From Sphingobacterium gobiense (GTDB lineage Bacteria; Bacteroidota; Bacteroidia; Sphingobacteriales; Sphingobacteriaceae), in contig NZ_PVBS01000001.1 of the NCBI RefSeq assembly GCF_002980575.1, positions 1,364,001-1,428,000 of the forward strand: a DNA stretch of 64,000 nucleotides. Direction: 5' to 3'. The translations under genes and the position numbers were made by a program. Every line of letters starts with the position of its first letter. Position 1 is the stretch's first letter. Below the pieces are notes generated by a model. The model did no database searches. It was not told the origin of the DNA and saw nothing but the letters and a program-made list of their open reading frames with translations. Below are positions 42,941 through 50,940 of the stretch, piece by piece.

Positions 42941-43555
42941 TTATTTCTTTGAATAGCGAGACATATACTCTGCTAATAACGAATCGCCAGGAACTTGACT
43001 TTCTTTAAGACTACCAATGATAGTGTCTATTTCCTCTTGGGTCTTGTTTTGGCTTAGCTTGGCCTTGCCCTGTATATCGGTGACATCTATCTCAAATGTG
43101 ACAATACCATTTAGCATTTTGCTTTTGAAATCATCGGATAGCTTCAACCACTTTTCATAATACTCGCGTTCATACTTGATCATGGTGCGATTCATGACCT
43201 CCGAAATTTGATTAGCATCGTGAAGTATTGACACATTCCCATAGATATGGACGGCCACGTAGTTCCACGTCGGCACTGTTTCTTCTTTCAAATAGTTGAC
43301 AGTTGAAATGTAAGCGTGGGGTTCGGTGAAGATAACAAGCACTTCCTGTCCTTCAATTTCTTTCCATTGGCTGTTGGCAATTGCTATATGCGTATGAAGC
43401 TTTAATTGATCAGGATCGTTGTTTGAAAGAATAGGGATATGGGTGCCTATTATCCGACTGCTGTCTCTACTAATCAATATACCGAAACTAAATCGATCAA
43501 TAAATGCGAGGATTTCTGCAGTTTCCTCCAATCTGTTGGATTTTGGTACGTACAT
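42941..43555 (-). CDS. PaiB-type FMN-binding regulator
   Basis: 204 residues. The start MYVPKSNRLEETAEILAFID, the flavin-fold core HIPILSNNDPDQLKLHTHIA, ANSQWKEIEGQEVLVIFTEP and HAYISTVNYLKEETVPTWNY are the signature of PaiB (FMN-binding negative regulator). Family members bind FMN and are linked to protease and sporulation control in Bacillus. Monocistronic. Confidence 0.92.
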   Translation of the reverse strand: MYVPKSNRLEETAEILAFIDRFSFGILISRDSSRIIGTHIPILSNNDPDQLKLHTHIAIANSQWKEIEGQEVLVIFTEPHAYISTVNYLKEETVPTWNYVAVHIYGNVSILHDANQISEVMNRTMIKYEREYYEKWLKLSDDFKSKMLNGIVTFEIDVTDIQGKAKLSQNKTQEEIDTIIGSLKESQVPGDSLLAEYMSRYSKK

Positions 43556-43847
43556 AACAGTTACTGGATATAATGTTGATATTCCCCCCTCTGCTGGACA
43601 TACTATCCCCCCTATCGAGGGTTCTTTCTGTCCAACTGATGACCTGACAATATTACTTCTTTTTTCTTACACTTTTGCCTTTTTAGCTCAAAGGATATAT
43701 CTCATATATAGTCTTTATTGATAAACAGCATATTCCTCTAGGAACTGTCTCCCTCTTTGTGTCGCATTTTCTTCATACCATTGGCGAGGGTGATTATCGA
43801 AGTTAACAGTGATGGCATTCGGCACTGCAACAGTGACCTATTCGCTG
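43556..43847. other. Intergenic stretch
   Basis: No gene supported. It contains C-runs at 43587-43612 (ATTCCCCCCTCTGC and ATCCCCCCTATCG), unusual against the AT-rich background and possibly a small structural element. Confidence 0.3.
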
Positions 43848-43996
43848 GCCTCAATGCTAAGGGCGAGGTCTTTGGAATTGTGGAACTGCTGCCAGTCGCG
43901 GGAATCGCGAAAGTTTCTGATCTGCCGCAAGAGTTGTTCGATATCTGTCATGGTGTGCTTCGAAAACGGCTTGATGGCTAAATTTACGGATTTTGT
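43848..43996 (-). pseudogene. MazG 5'-end remnant, copy 3
   Basis: About 150 bp matching 35789-35932, including the start codon and the first ~35 codons, with a 6-base deletion (GCTACG missing) and several substitutions. It ends with the same TTTTGTGGGAGT as copy 2. Next to the AlbA_2-like gene at 44015. Confidence 0.8.
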
Positions 43997-44014
43997 GGGA
44001 GTATTAGTCTATGC

Positions 44015-44863
44015 TCATTTTTTTGAGAGCTCAGCTTTTAGTGTCTCAGTCAAGTAATAACCGCCAGTTTGTGTTGCCTCACCGCGAAACTCGATAAGTC
44101 CTCCTTTACGAAGCTGTTGCATATAACGTTCAAGTGTTCGGTGACTACCAAGGTTCGTATCCGCGGTATAATCTGCAATATTTTTTCCCTCGTCATTCAA
44201 AATAGCTTTAACGAGTACGGTCAGTTTTCGTTTCAATGCTTTCGATACACCGTCAATTGCACCGTCAATTTGCTGCGTCTTATATTCCTTATCAATAAAT
44301 TGCACCTGAAATTGTAACCCACCACGCTCGAACCATTTGAATTCGATTTCGGGATAGTCCTTAAGTTCCCCTGCAATTAGTTTGAGACCATTTCCCCACT
44401 GGTCGATCAGGCCAACCTTCTTGAAAACCGGCGCAATTACCTTGTTACGGATGTCAGACTGCCGGGCTTCGAGCTCATCAAAGTCAATTGATGGTAATAA
44501 CTTTCCTGGGCTTGTAATTTCAATCATATCATCGAAGATAGCCACCTTAATATCCCTTCCGGTAAGAGCATAATCGCGGTGCACAACGGCATTCCGAATC
44601 GCCTCACGAACTGCTATCACAGGGTACTGCCAGCGGCTATTGGTATACACCCCCTCAACCACGGCCGATTTGTTTATGTGTCGTAAAATGAAATCGTACG
44701 CTTGTTCCGCCTGCGCAGCGAGATTGCCTTCGATCGTCTTTTGGTCTATAAACACACTGGTATCCGTCCCTTTAAATCGGGCACATTCGATTTTGGCATA
44801 AGGAAAGTAGGTTCTGCGGAAATCCCCTTCCGAAAATAAAATCATGGCATTTGTAGGCACCAA
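44015..44863 (-). CDS. N-terminally truncated AlbA_2/RecG-like ATP-binding protein
   Basis: At most 282 residues from a TTG/GTG start. It retains the ATP-binding part (VREAIRNAVVHRDYALTGRD, DMIEITSPGKLLPSIDF, DQWGNGLKLIAGELKDYPEI) and a winged-helix end (GSHRTLERYMQQLRKGGLIE). The AlbA_2 domain (about 200 residues) is missing. The frame stays open upstream to about 44930 with no ATG and runs straight into a promoter like that of the intact gene at 38616. An internal deletion has therefore fused promoter and C-terminal half. Expression is doubtful. Confidence 0.75.
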   Translation of the reverse strand: MVPTNAMILFSEGDFRRTYFPYAKIECARFKGTDTSVFIDQKTIEGNLAAQAEQAYDFILRHINKSAVVEGVYTNSRWQYPVIAVREAIRNAVVHRDYALTGRDIKVAIFDDMIEITSPGKLLPSIDFDELEARQSDIRNKVIAPVFKKVGLIDQWGNGLKLIAGELKDYPEIEFKWFERGGLQFQVQFIDKEYKTQQIDGAIDGVSKALKRKLTVLVKAILNDEGKNIADYTADTNLGSHRTLERYMQQLRKGGLIEFRGEATQTGGYYLTETLKAELSKK

Positions 44864-44948
44864 GTTTCCTTGATGTAGTTTTACCAGCTCATATCCTGCT
44901 CTTTTCTTTCGTAGAGAGCAAGTTATATGTGCAAGTTGGTCTTAGTTT

Positions 44949-44980
44949 CAAAGATATATAATTTCCCGTCTTGCGGCAAA
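44949..44980 (-). promoter_or_regulatory. Second copy of the AlbA_2-type promoter
   Basis: Minus strand: TTTG (44977-44980), 20 bp, TATCTTTG (44949-44956). Flanking bases match those around 39989-40020 (GAGCAAGTTATAT and GTTGGTCTT are shared). Confidence 0.7.
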
Positions 44981-45151
44981 TCGAGTATTAATTTATGCAA
45001 AATTTTCGGGTACTATACGCCTGAAAAATCAAAACGCGGGTTTGCTGTACCCGTGCAGTGAATGAAAAATATTGTATTATAAAAGATTTTTGGTAGTTTT
45101 ATTCTACAAAGTACAGTTATCTGTAAAATAACTAAAGCGACTGACTAATTT

Positions 45152-45823
45152 ATGTCTATAACAACTCCAAAACCCTGCACTGAGAAATGGGATAACATGT
45201 CTCCTACTGAACGAGGACGGCATTGTTCTGTCTGTCAAACGGAAGTAGTCGATTTTACGGATTGGAAAACAGACGATATCATAAGATATATCCAAAATAC
45301 CAACAAAAAGATCTGTGGAAGAATACACAGGACACCTAAACACAATACACGTTTTTCGAATGGGTTTTGGAAGAGCAAAAGTTATATAAGAGTAGCTGCC
45401 AGTTTAATTCTTTCAACCGCAATAGGTATCAAATCTACACAGGCAACATTCAAGGACAACGAAAGAATTCTCGACATTAATTACGTAATACAGATTGACT
45501 CTATAACTATCAAGGGGGTTGTCACAGATCAACAGAATAACCCTTTGGTAGACGTCCCAATCTCCATGGAGAAGCAATATCTTGCCTCTACAGATGCTAA
45601 CGGAAATTTTACATTAAAACTTTCAAAAGAAAACAAAGAAGAAATTTCGCTATTATTTCAATACATTGGCTATAAAAGCAATATAGTAAGGATAAAGCTG
45701 AAGAAAGAGATGATTCGACCGCTTAAAGTGATATTAGACGAGGATATCGTTTACATAGGTGAAGTTATCGTTAAACGACCTAATATCTGGCAACGATTTA
45801 TTCAATCTTTAAAAAAGATATGA
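45152..45823 (+). CDS. Membrane-anchored CarboxypepD_reg-like protein
   Basis: 223 residues. The cytosolic N-terminus carries a zinc-knuckle-like motif (PCTEKWDNMSPTERGRHCSV, CQTEVVDFT) found in many Bacteroidota membrane proteins. A membrane helix lies near residue 85, then a carboxypeptidase-regulatory-like beta sandwich (IKGVVTDQQNNPLVDVPISM, STDANGNFTLKLSKENK). It is probably a partner in TonB or surface functions; the next gene encodes a TonB-type protein. Confidence 0.8.
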   Translation: MSITTPKPCTEKWDNMSPTERGRHCSVCQTEVVDFTDWKTDDIIRYIQNTNKKICGRIHRTPKHNTRFSNGFWKSKSYIRVAASLILSTAIGIKSTQATFKDNERILDINYVIQIDSITIKGVVTDQQNNPLVDVPISMEKQYLASTDANGNFTLKLSKENKEEISLLFQYIGYKSNIVRIKLKKEMIRPLKVILDEDIVYIGEVIVKRPNIWQRFIQSLKKI

Positions 45824-45889
45824 ACTACTGTAAAACGCTTTGGACATGCTTATCAACCAACAAAAACCATCTTCACATAATTGACAGTT

Positions 45890-46966
45890 ATGAATTATTT
45901 AGGAAACATATTTTTAAAAGCTAATAGTAGCCATATCCATTTAGCAATAACAACCTTCTTATTATTATATGGATTTTTCCCAATAAAGGCACAAGAAAAA
46001 GCAATCTTGGTAGGCGATTGGATAAAAGTAGGTGTGACCTATTTAGACGGTATGGAAATAGAAGAATCGCACCCGCTGAAATATGCATTCTTAAAATACA
46101 GTTTCAAACCAAAAAACAAGGCTGCCATAATTACTGATTATACCCATGCAGGAAACTTCAATTCTTATGAGGATAGAAACGGGACAATAGAGATTTCTAC
46201 CAATTTTAACACCAAAATAACATTAGGAATTATCCGTCTTACTTCGGATAGCTTAATTGTCGTCCAACCGGGAACTCTAGGAGCAACAGATCCAAGTTCG
46301 CTATTGATAACATTAATTAGATACGAACATTTACAAAATACATCGGAATGGAACGGAAAGGATTTGGTAGGTATTTCCAAAACTGACACGGTTTACAAAA
46401 CCAGTGGAAAGATCCATCCTACTTTTTCTAACCCCTATGGACTACGCCATGCTTTCCAGACTGCGATGCCATCTTATAGCAAGTATATATCAGGCTTTTC
46501 CCAAGATTATGGAGAGCTGTTTTTGGCAACTTTTGTTGTTCGTAAATCTGGCTCCATCGATAATATAAAAATCTTGCAAGGTATGGATGATAAATTTAAC
46601 AAGGAATTTATTAAAACCTGTAGTAAAATGGCAAAGAATTGGACCCCGGCTTATTACCATGGAGAGCCTGTTGACGCTCAAGTCACCCTGGAAATAGATT
46701 TCAATTTTATGGACAAGTTTTTAACAGATGAACGATATACTAGATACGCTGCGAAGCGGATTGAGGAAGGTGATATTTATGGCGCTATAACGTACTTTGA
46801 CAGGATAATCGCCAAAAATCCTAGAAATGAAATAGCTTTGATAAATCGCGGTTACTGTTATCTCATGTTGAACGATCAAGAGTCTGCCTGCCAGGATTTC
46901 AGAATACTTCGAAATCTCGGATTTGATTCTGGAAAGTCCTTGTTAGAAAAGCACTGCAAATTATAG
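45890..46966 (+). CDS. TonB C-terminal domain protein with TPR tail
   Basis: 358 residues from the ATG at 45890. It has an N-terminal signal/anchor, then a ~150-residue extracytoplasmic part, then a TonB_C-like domain (LFLATFVVRKSGSIDNIKIL, WTPAYYHGEPVDAQVTLEID), then one TPR pair (DIYGAITYFDRIIAKNPRNE, IALINRGYCYLMLNDQESAC). It probably links energy or signal to an outer-membrane receptor, or is a structural periplasmic protein. Follows the CarboxypepD_reg gene by 66 bp. Confidence 0.75.
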   Translation: MNYLGNIFLKANSSHIHLAITTFLLLYGFFPIKAQEKAILVGDWIKVGVTYLDGMEIEESHPLKYAFLKYSFKPKNKAAIITDYTHAGNFNSYEDRNGTIEISTNFNTKITLGIIRLTSDSLIVVQPGTLGATDPSSLLITLIRYEHLQNTSEWNGKDLVGISKTDTVYKTSGKIHPTFSNPYGLRHAFQTAMPSYSKYISGFSQDYGELFLATFVVRKSGSIDNIKILQGMDDKFNKEFIKTCSKMAKNWTPAYYHGEPVDAQVTLEIDFNFMDKFLTDERYTRYAAKRIEEGDIYGAITYFDRIIAKNPRNEIALINRGYCYLMLNDQESACQDFRILRNLGFDSGKSLLEKHCKL

Positions 46967-47008
46967 TATTAAATGGAATAGGGAATGTTTGGAAACACTA
47001 AAAAATAA

Positions 47009-47209
47009 TCATACCGGAAGGTAAATACTAGAGCGAGAGGTGTCCATCATAACTTTGGCGACTTTAAATATTCGAAGGATAAAGAAGGTGAAACTCCGGA
47101 ACAGATTAGGGGTACTATGTTTGGCAAAAAAGATCGCGGCCTCGACTATACTCCGCTATTTAGATTTTTGTTATCAATGGGAAATCTGTCAAAACTGAAT
47201 ATAAATTGA
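47009..47209 (+). pseudogene. Polymorphic-toxin C-terminal fragment before an immunity gene
   Basis: A 66-codon open frame without a start: YRKVNTRARGVHHNFGDFKY, then KDRGLDYTPLFRFLLS. The motif repeats at 38276. The stop TGA overlaps the TTG start of the immunity-like gene (TTGA), as in toxin-immunity pairs. It is probably the tail left when a large secreted toxin (Rhs-type) was lost. Confidence 0.5.
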
Positions 47210-47787
47210 AACGATACCAATATAATGATCTGACAATTGAAATACTTGATGAGCAAGATTATAGATTCGGGCCGGCAGGTAATTATTTCTCTTACAAGAA
47301 ACAATATTTCGGTATTGATGCACAAGAATATCCGACTTCAAAACACGGCATCAAGGTTTGGCGAGACGACCAAGTAATTGATAGTTGTATCATAATTGGC
47401 TCCGGTGGCACTACAGGTGTTCATCAAAATTCTTCGCTACTTGACGACGAGCATTTACTACTTTGCTGTTGCGACACCATATTTTGTCTTACACTGCCAT
47501 GTCTAAAGTTAGAATGGAAGACACAGGCCGACCCAGCCACATGTTTTCAGGTATTTAAATTACAAGATGACTATGCTGTTCACGGTGAATTTCAAATAGT
47601 TAGGATTGATAAAAAGGGAAAAATAAAATGGGAGTTTGGTGCTGCAGATATTTTTGTCTCGGTAGACTATAAGGAAGAATTTAAAATCGAAAATGACGGA
47701 ATTTTACTTACGGATTTTTCTAATACGAAATATAAAATTGATTTTGATGGAAGACTAATTTGGGATACTTACGGCAGTTATAACTAA
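47206..47787 (+). CDS. Immunity-like protein paired with the toxin fragment
   Basis: 193 residues, cytosolic, beta-rich (GIKVWRDDQVIDSCIIIGSG, EWKTQADPATCFQVFKLQDD, GEFQIVRIDKKGKIKWEFGA, ADIFVS). This pattern is familiar from small immunity-type proteins encoded directly after Rhs toxin genes in Bacteroidota (pattern memory, not a search). The likely start is TTG at 47206, overlapping the toxin fragment's stop. Confidence 0.65.
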   Translation: MKRYQYNDLTIEILDEQDYRFGPAGNYFSYKKQYFGIDAQEYPTSKHGIKVWRDDQVIDSCIIIGSGGTTGVHQNSSLLDDEHLLLCCCDTIFCLTLPCLKLEWKTQADPATCFQVFKLQDDYAVHGEFQIVRIDKKGKIKWEFGAADIFVSVDYKEEFKIENDGILLTDFSNTKYKIDFDGRLIWDTYGSYN

Positions 47788-47843
47788 TCTCAAATGTTAA
47801 AATAATGTGCTAAATCTTTAACATTCTTTTCCATATGATAACT

Positions 47844-48983
47844 TCAATCGAGGTTTTCCCACCATTTGGTAAACGTTTGCTCCGTGTCGTTCAAGTATAC
47901 GATGTCGCCTATTCTGGGTGTGATCAATGTCGTTTTATGCGCTTCTTCATTTAACGCAGTAACACTTGTCAAAGGTTCGTCCCAAGGGTGGTAGCCCAAT
48001 TTGAATTTGGATGAATGTATCGGCAACAATCGCTTTGTCTGTAAGTCCTTTGCGGCTTTCAATACTTCATCTGGCAATAAATGGATCTCCCTCCAGGCTG
48101 GATTGTACTGACCGTTGTCCAAAAGGGCTAGATCGAATCCACCAAACTGTTTCCCAATCTCGGCAAAATGCGTATCGTAGCCACTATCACCACCTAGATA
48201 CAATTTCAAATCTGGTGTCTGCAAAATGTAAGAAAGCCAAAGCGTACTATTACTCTTCATGCCTCTGCCGGAAAAATGCCGTGCTGGCGCAGTGTGGACT
48301 GTAAGATCATCTCTGATCAAAATACGTTCGCTCCAATCTTTTTCGATTAATCGCGCAGGATCAAACTTCCAATATTCAAAATGCTCGCCCACTCCCAGAC
48401 CACATATAACCTGCTTTATTTTGGGTTTTAATTTTTTAATAGTTTCGTAATCGAGGTGGTCGTAATGATCGTGTGTGATGAGGAGATAGTCAATATCGGG
48501 CATATCGTTAGCCGAATAAATATCTGTTCCAATGAACGACTTATTTGAACCTGGAATAGGCGAAGCATTTCCACTGAAAACAGGGTCTACCAGGAACCGG
48601 GTACCATTGAGCTGGATGAAGTAGGACGAATGACCGAACCAGATCAATACATTCTCGCTGACCGGCAAGCTTTTCAAATCGGTCTTTAAAGATGGGATTT
48701 CGTCTATCGGTTTGGTCCGAGGAAATTTTCGGAAAATAAAATCAAAGGTCACTTTGGTTATCGAATATCCCTCGCTGACCATAGGCGTATAGTGTGTGTT
48801 TTGAAATTTCCCGTCTCTGTACTGGGGCGATTGTTTTATCCGTTCCAATCGTTTTCCGCTTGGTGCTTTCCCGAATTTAGGATGTTGCATATAGGCAAGG
48901 ACAGCTACAGTCGATATACCTATAAAAATGAGTATCCCTATCATTACATTTTTCAATATTTTAAAAAGCTTCTCCCTTCTCAT
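47844..48983 (-). CDS. MBL-fold metallo-hydrolase (NAPE-PLD/UlaG-like), membrane anchored
   Basis: 379 residues. An N-terminal membrane helix (VMIGILIFIGISTVAVLAYM), then the metallo-beta-lactamase fold with ITHDHYDHLDYET (the HxHxDH site), LIWFGHSSYFIQLNGTRFLV, LGGDSGYD (metal-bridging Asp) and LLPIHSSKF (last His). Resembles the phosphodiesterase-like group that includes NAPE-PLD and UlaG. Divergent from a MerR regulator, with a dyad operator between them, so it is probably induced by the MerR effector. Confidence 0.9.
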   Translation of the reverse strand: MRREKLFKILKNVMIGILIFIGISTVAVLAYMQHPKFGKAPSGKRLERIKQSPQYRDGKFQNTHYTPMVSEGYSITKVTFDFIFRKFPRTKPIDEIPSLKTDLKSLPVSENVLIWFGHSSYFIQLNGTRFLVDPVFSGNASPIPGSNKSFIGTDIYSANDMPDIDYLLITHDHYDHLDYETIKKLKPKIKQVICGLGVGEHFEYWKFDPARLIEKDWSERILIRDDLTVHTAPARHFSGRGMKSNSTLWLSYILQTPDLKLYLGGDSGYDTHFAEIGKQFGGFDLALLDNGQYNPAWREIHLLPDEVLKAAKDLQTKRLLPIHSSKFKLGYHPWDEPLTSVTALNEEAHKTTLITPRIGDIVYLNDTEQTFTKWWENLD

Positions 48984-49040
48984 ACTTTTGCCTCATTACA
49001 CTTTGATTATGCAAATATACTTTGTAGATTTACAACTAAC

Positions 49041-49057
49041 AACCATATAGTATGGTT
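49041..49057. promoter_or_regulatory. MerR-type dyad operator between the MBL and MerR genes
   Basis: AACCATA (49041-49047), TAG, TATGGTT (49051-49057), a perfect 7-bp inverted repeat in the 110-bp divergent spacer. Such dyads in the promoter spacer are the target of MerR proteins. Confidence 0.75.
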
Positions 49058-49093
49058 TATACTTTATATTTTTTATTCACAAAAACATAAAAC

Positions 49094-49457
49094 TATGTTA
49101 ATCAATGAATTATCAAAAAGAACCGGCGTATCGATAGCTACGTTGCGATATTACGAGAATTACGGAATGTTCAAAGGTGTATCTGATGAAAAGGTGAGAA
49201 CAAACAACTATAAACATTATGACGAACTTGTAGTGGAGAAAATAGAAATCATCAAAGGTGCCAAGGAGGTTGGATTTACATTAGCTGAAATAAAAGATCT
49301 GTTGGAAAACTGGCATAGTGAGCAACTATCGGTAGAAAAGAAAATAGCGGTCGTAAATAGTAAAATCAACGAGGTCGATGCCAAGATCCGCCAACTAACG
49401 GAAGTCAAAAAGCTCCTAGCAAGATGCATTGAGGATATCGAAAACGGGATGTGTTAG
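49094..49457 (+). CDS. MerR family transcriptional regulator
   Basis: 120 residues from the ATG at 49094. Winged HTH: LINELSKRTGVSIATLRYYE, NYGMFKGVSDEKVRTNNYKH, then a long coiled-coil dimer helix (VEKKIAVVNSKINEVDAKIR). The effector-binding end is short, with one Cys at the C-terminus (ENGMC). A longer frame upstream overlaps the operator and is rejected. It controls itself and the divergent MBL gene. Confidence 0.93.
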
Positions 49458-49622
49458 TATGAAGTTATTAATTTAAATAAATAATTCGAAAACGAATTTC
49501 AATGAAAATTGTTTTAAAATAAATTTACAATTACAGATGGGCACTTTTTTTCATTTGGCTATTCAAATGAATAGAGCTCAACAAGGTTGATAGCGGAGAA
49601 GCAGGAAATGTAAACAGCACTT

Positions 49623-50132
49623 CTACCAGTTCTCTGGTATGGTATCCTTTCTAACTAGGATCCATCTCGGTCGTTCTGCCCGATTATATTCTTCTGATTC
49701 TTTTTCGTTAACATAGGTGCGGATGATAGAACGTTCATTCATCTTCTCAATGAACCGAATCGTCTTATTTCCGCTAGCAGATAGCATTCTTCCGCGCGGT
49801 TCTATCGTGCGATTGGTAATAAACATAGCGAGAGGAATCATGGAGCATAGGAGAAAAAATCCTTTGTATTTTTTACGTAGCTTTCCTTTGAAAATAAAAA
49901 ACCACGATAGTATAAGACTACCCCAAAAGAGAATGTTAACAGTAATATATACGGCGTCTACATAGGAATCTGAAATAAAAGAATAAGTTGGGTACCTATA
50001 AAAATCCATGTAAAACATCCCCTCTAACAAAGAGGAATAAGAGTAGATACCACTTAGTACAACAACCAAAGTTGGGACGGAAACGAATGCTATTCCAGTC
50101 CACCTCAATATCGAGTTCTGTCCTGGTGTCAT
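49623..50132 (-). CDS. Small three-helix membrane protein, copy 2 (full length)
   Basis: 169 residues, paralogue of 16548-17024. The central part (MDFYRYPTYSFISDSYVDAV, KGKLRKKYKGFFLLCSMIPL) is nearly the same in both. Here the tail is in frame (NRAERPRWILVRKDTIPENW). Family not recognised. Upstream and downstream bases are also similar to copy 1. Confidence 0.75.
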   Translation of the reverse strand: MTPGQNSILRWTGIAFVSVPTLVVVLSGIYSYSSLLEGMFYMDFYRYPTYSFISDSYVDAVYITVNILFWGSLILSWFFIFKGKLRKKYKGFFLLCSMIPLAMFITNRTIEPRGRMLSASGNKTIRFIEKMNERSIIRTYVNEKESEEYNRAERPRWILVRKDTIPENW

Positions 50133-50190
50133 ACAGAACTAAAGTAATAAAAAAGGATTATAATGACAATAAGGATGCGGAAGAATAGCG

Positions 50191-50446
50191 CGACATACAT
50201 ATCCCTGGCCTGTTAATCGTTATCTTACTTTTACCACCAATATAATTTGACATCTTCAGTTTTTAATTCCGCTCTCATTTGGTATCTTTACTTTAAAGAT
50301 ATCGGTAAAAAATAGAAAATTTGATACAGTGATCTTCTCCTATTGGGGAGAGATATTACCAGCTATATCAAGAAAACCTTGCATTGTAACACCTTTTCTC
50401 TACTTTTAGAAAGACAGATTACTAATTAATTACATAACAAATTTAA
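50191..50446. other. Intergenic stretch
   Basis: AT-rich spacer without a recognised gene or structure. Confidence 0.3.
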
Positions 50447-50707
50447 ATGACGAAGAATACTCCTCTAACTGAAATGAGTACCGAAGAACTCATAAAAAAT
50501 CAAAAAACAATGGGCACTGCGACAGCAGCTTTGGCAGGGTTACTAGCATCCTTGTTCATTTTATCAGTATACAAGTGGATAACAAAAGGTTTTACATCAC
50601 TTATTGTCGTACCTCTTGCCCTGTTACCAATCGTGTTTGTTAATCTTAAAAAACTCAAGGAAATAAAAGAGGAGTTAGAAATACGGGACAAAGATGTAAC
50701 GAAATGA
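50447..50707 (+). CDS. Small two-helix membrane protein
   Basis: 86 residues: LTEMSTEELIKNQKTMGTAT, helix 1 (ALAGLLASLFILSVYKW), helix 2 (SLIVVPLALLPIVFV), charged tail. It shares its layout with the 86-residue protein at 53269-53529 (L-T-E/D start, two helices, basic-acidic end), so the two are probably distant paralogues. Function unknown. Confidence 0.65.
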   Translation: MTKNTPLTEMSTEELIKNQKTMGTATAALAGLLASLFILSVYKWITKGFTSLIVVPLALLPIVFVNLKKLKEIKEELEIRDKDVTK

Positions 50708-50790
50708 AGCGCACCATATTATGTGTGAACTTTAGTAAGACTGTAACGAAGACATATAAATACTTGCTAGAAGATGAAAACAGACGATAG

Positions 50791-50940
50791 ATGAGCTTAG
50801 TTAGAAAGGATTTAGAAGGCTACATCGAATTCTGTTTGGATGCTCGAAAATCAAATACCCTCTACCCTTTTGCTAATGGCAGGTCTTTAATCTCGATTTT
50901 TCTATTTTTTTTAACTGTCACAATTTTTATAGCCTTATGA
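50791..50940 (+). CDS. 49-residue ORF translationally coupled to the serine hydrolase
   Basis: MSLVRKDLEGYIEFCLDARK, then a C-terminal hydrophobic helix (SIFLFFLTVTIFIAL). Its TGA overlaps the hydrolase ATG (ATGA). It may be a real small membrane peptide or a leader that couples translation. Confidence 0.45.
   Translation: MSLVRKDLEGYIEFCLDARKSNTLYPFANGRSLISIFLFFLTVTIFIAL

Noticed and set aside
43587..43620. C-run region as an attachment site
   Set aside because: The C-runs are unusual, but no matching copy or flanking integrase was found in the window.
48792..49093. N-terminal extension of the MerR protein
   Set aside because: It would run across the divergent MBL start and the dyad operator. 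The MerR fold begins exactly at the ATG at 49094.
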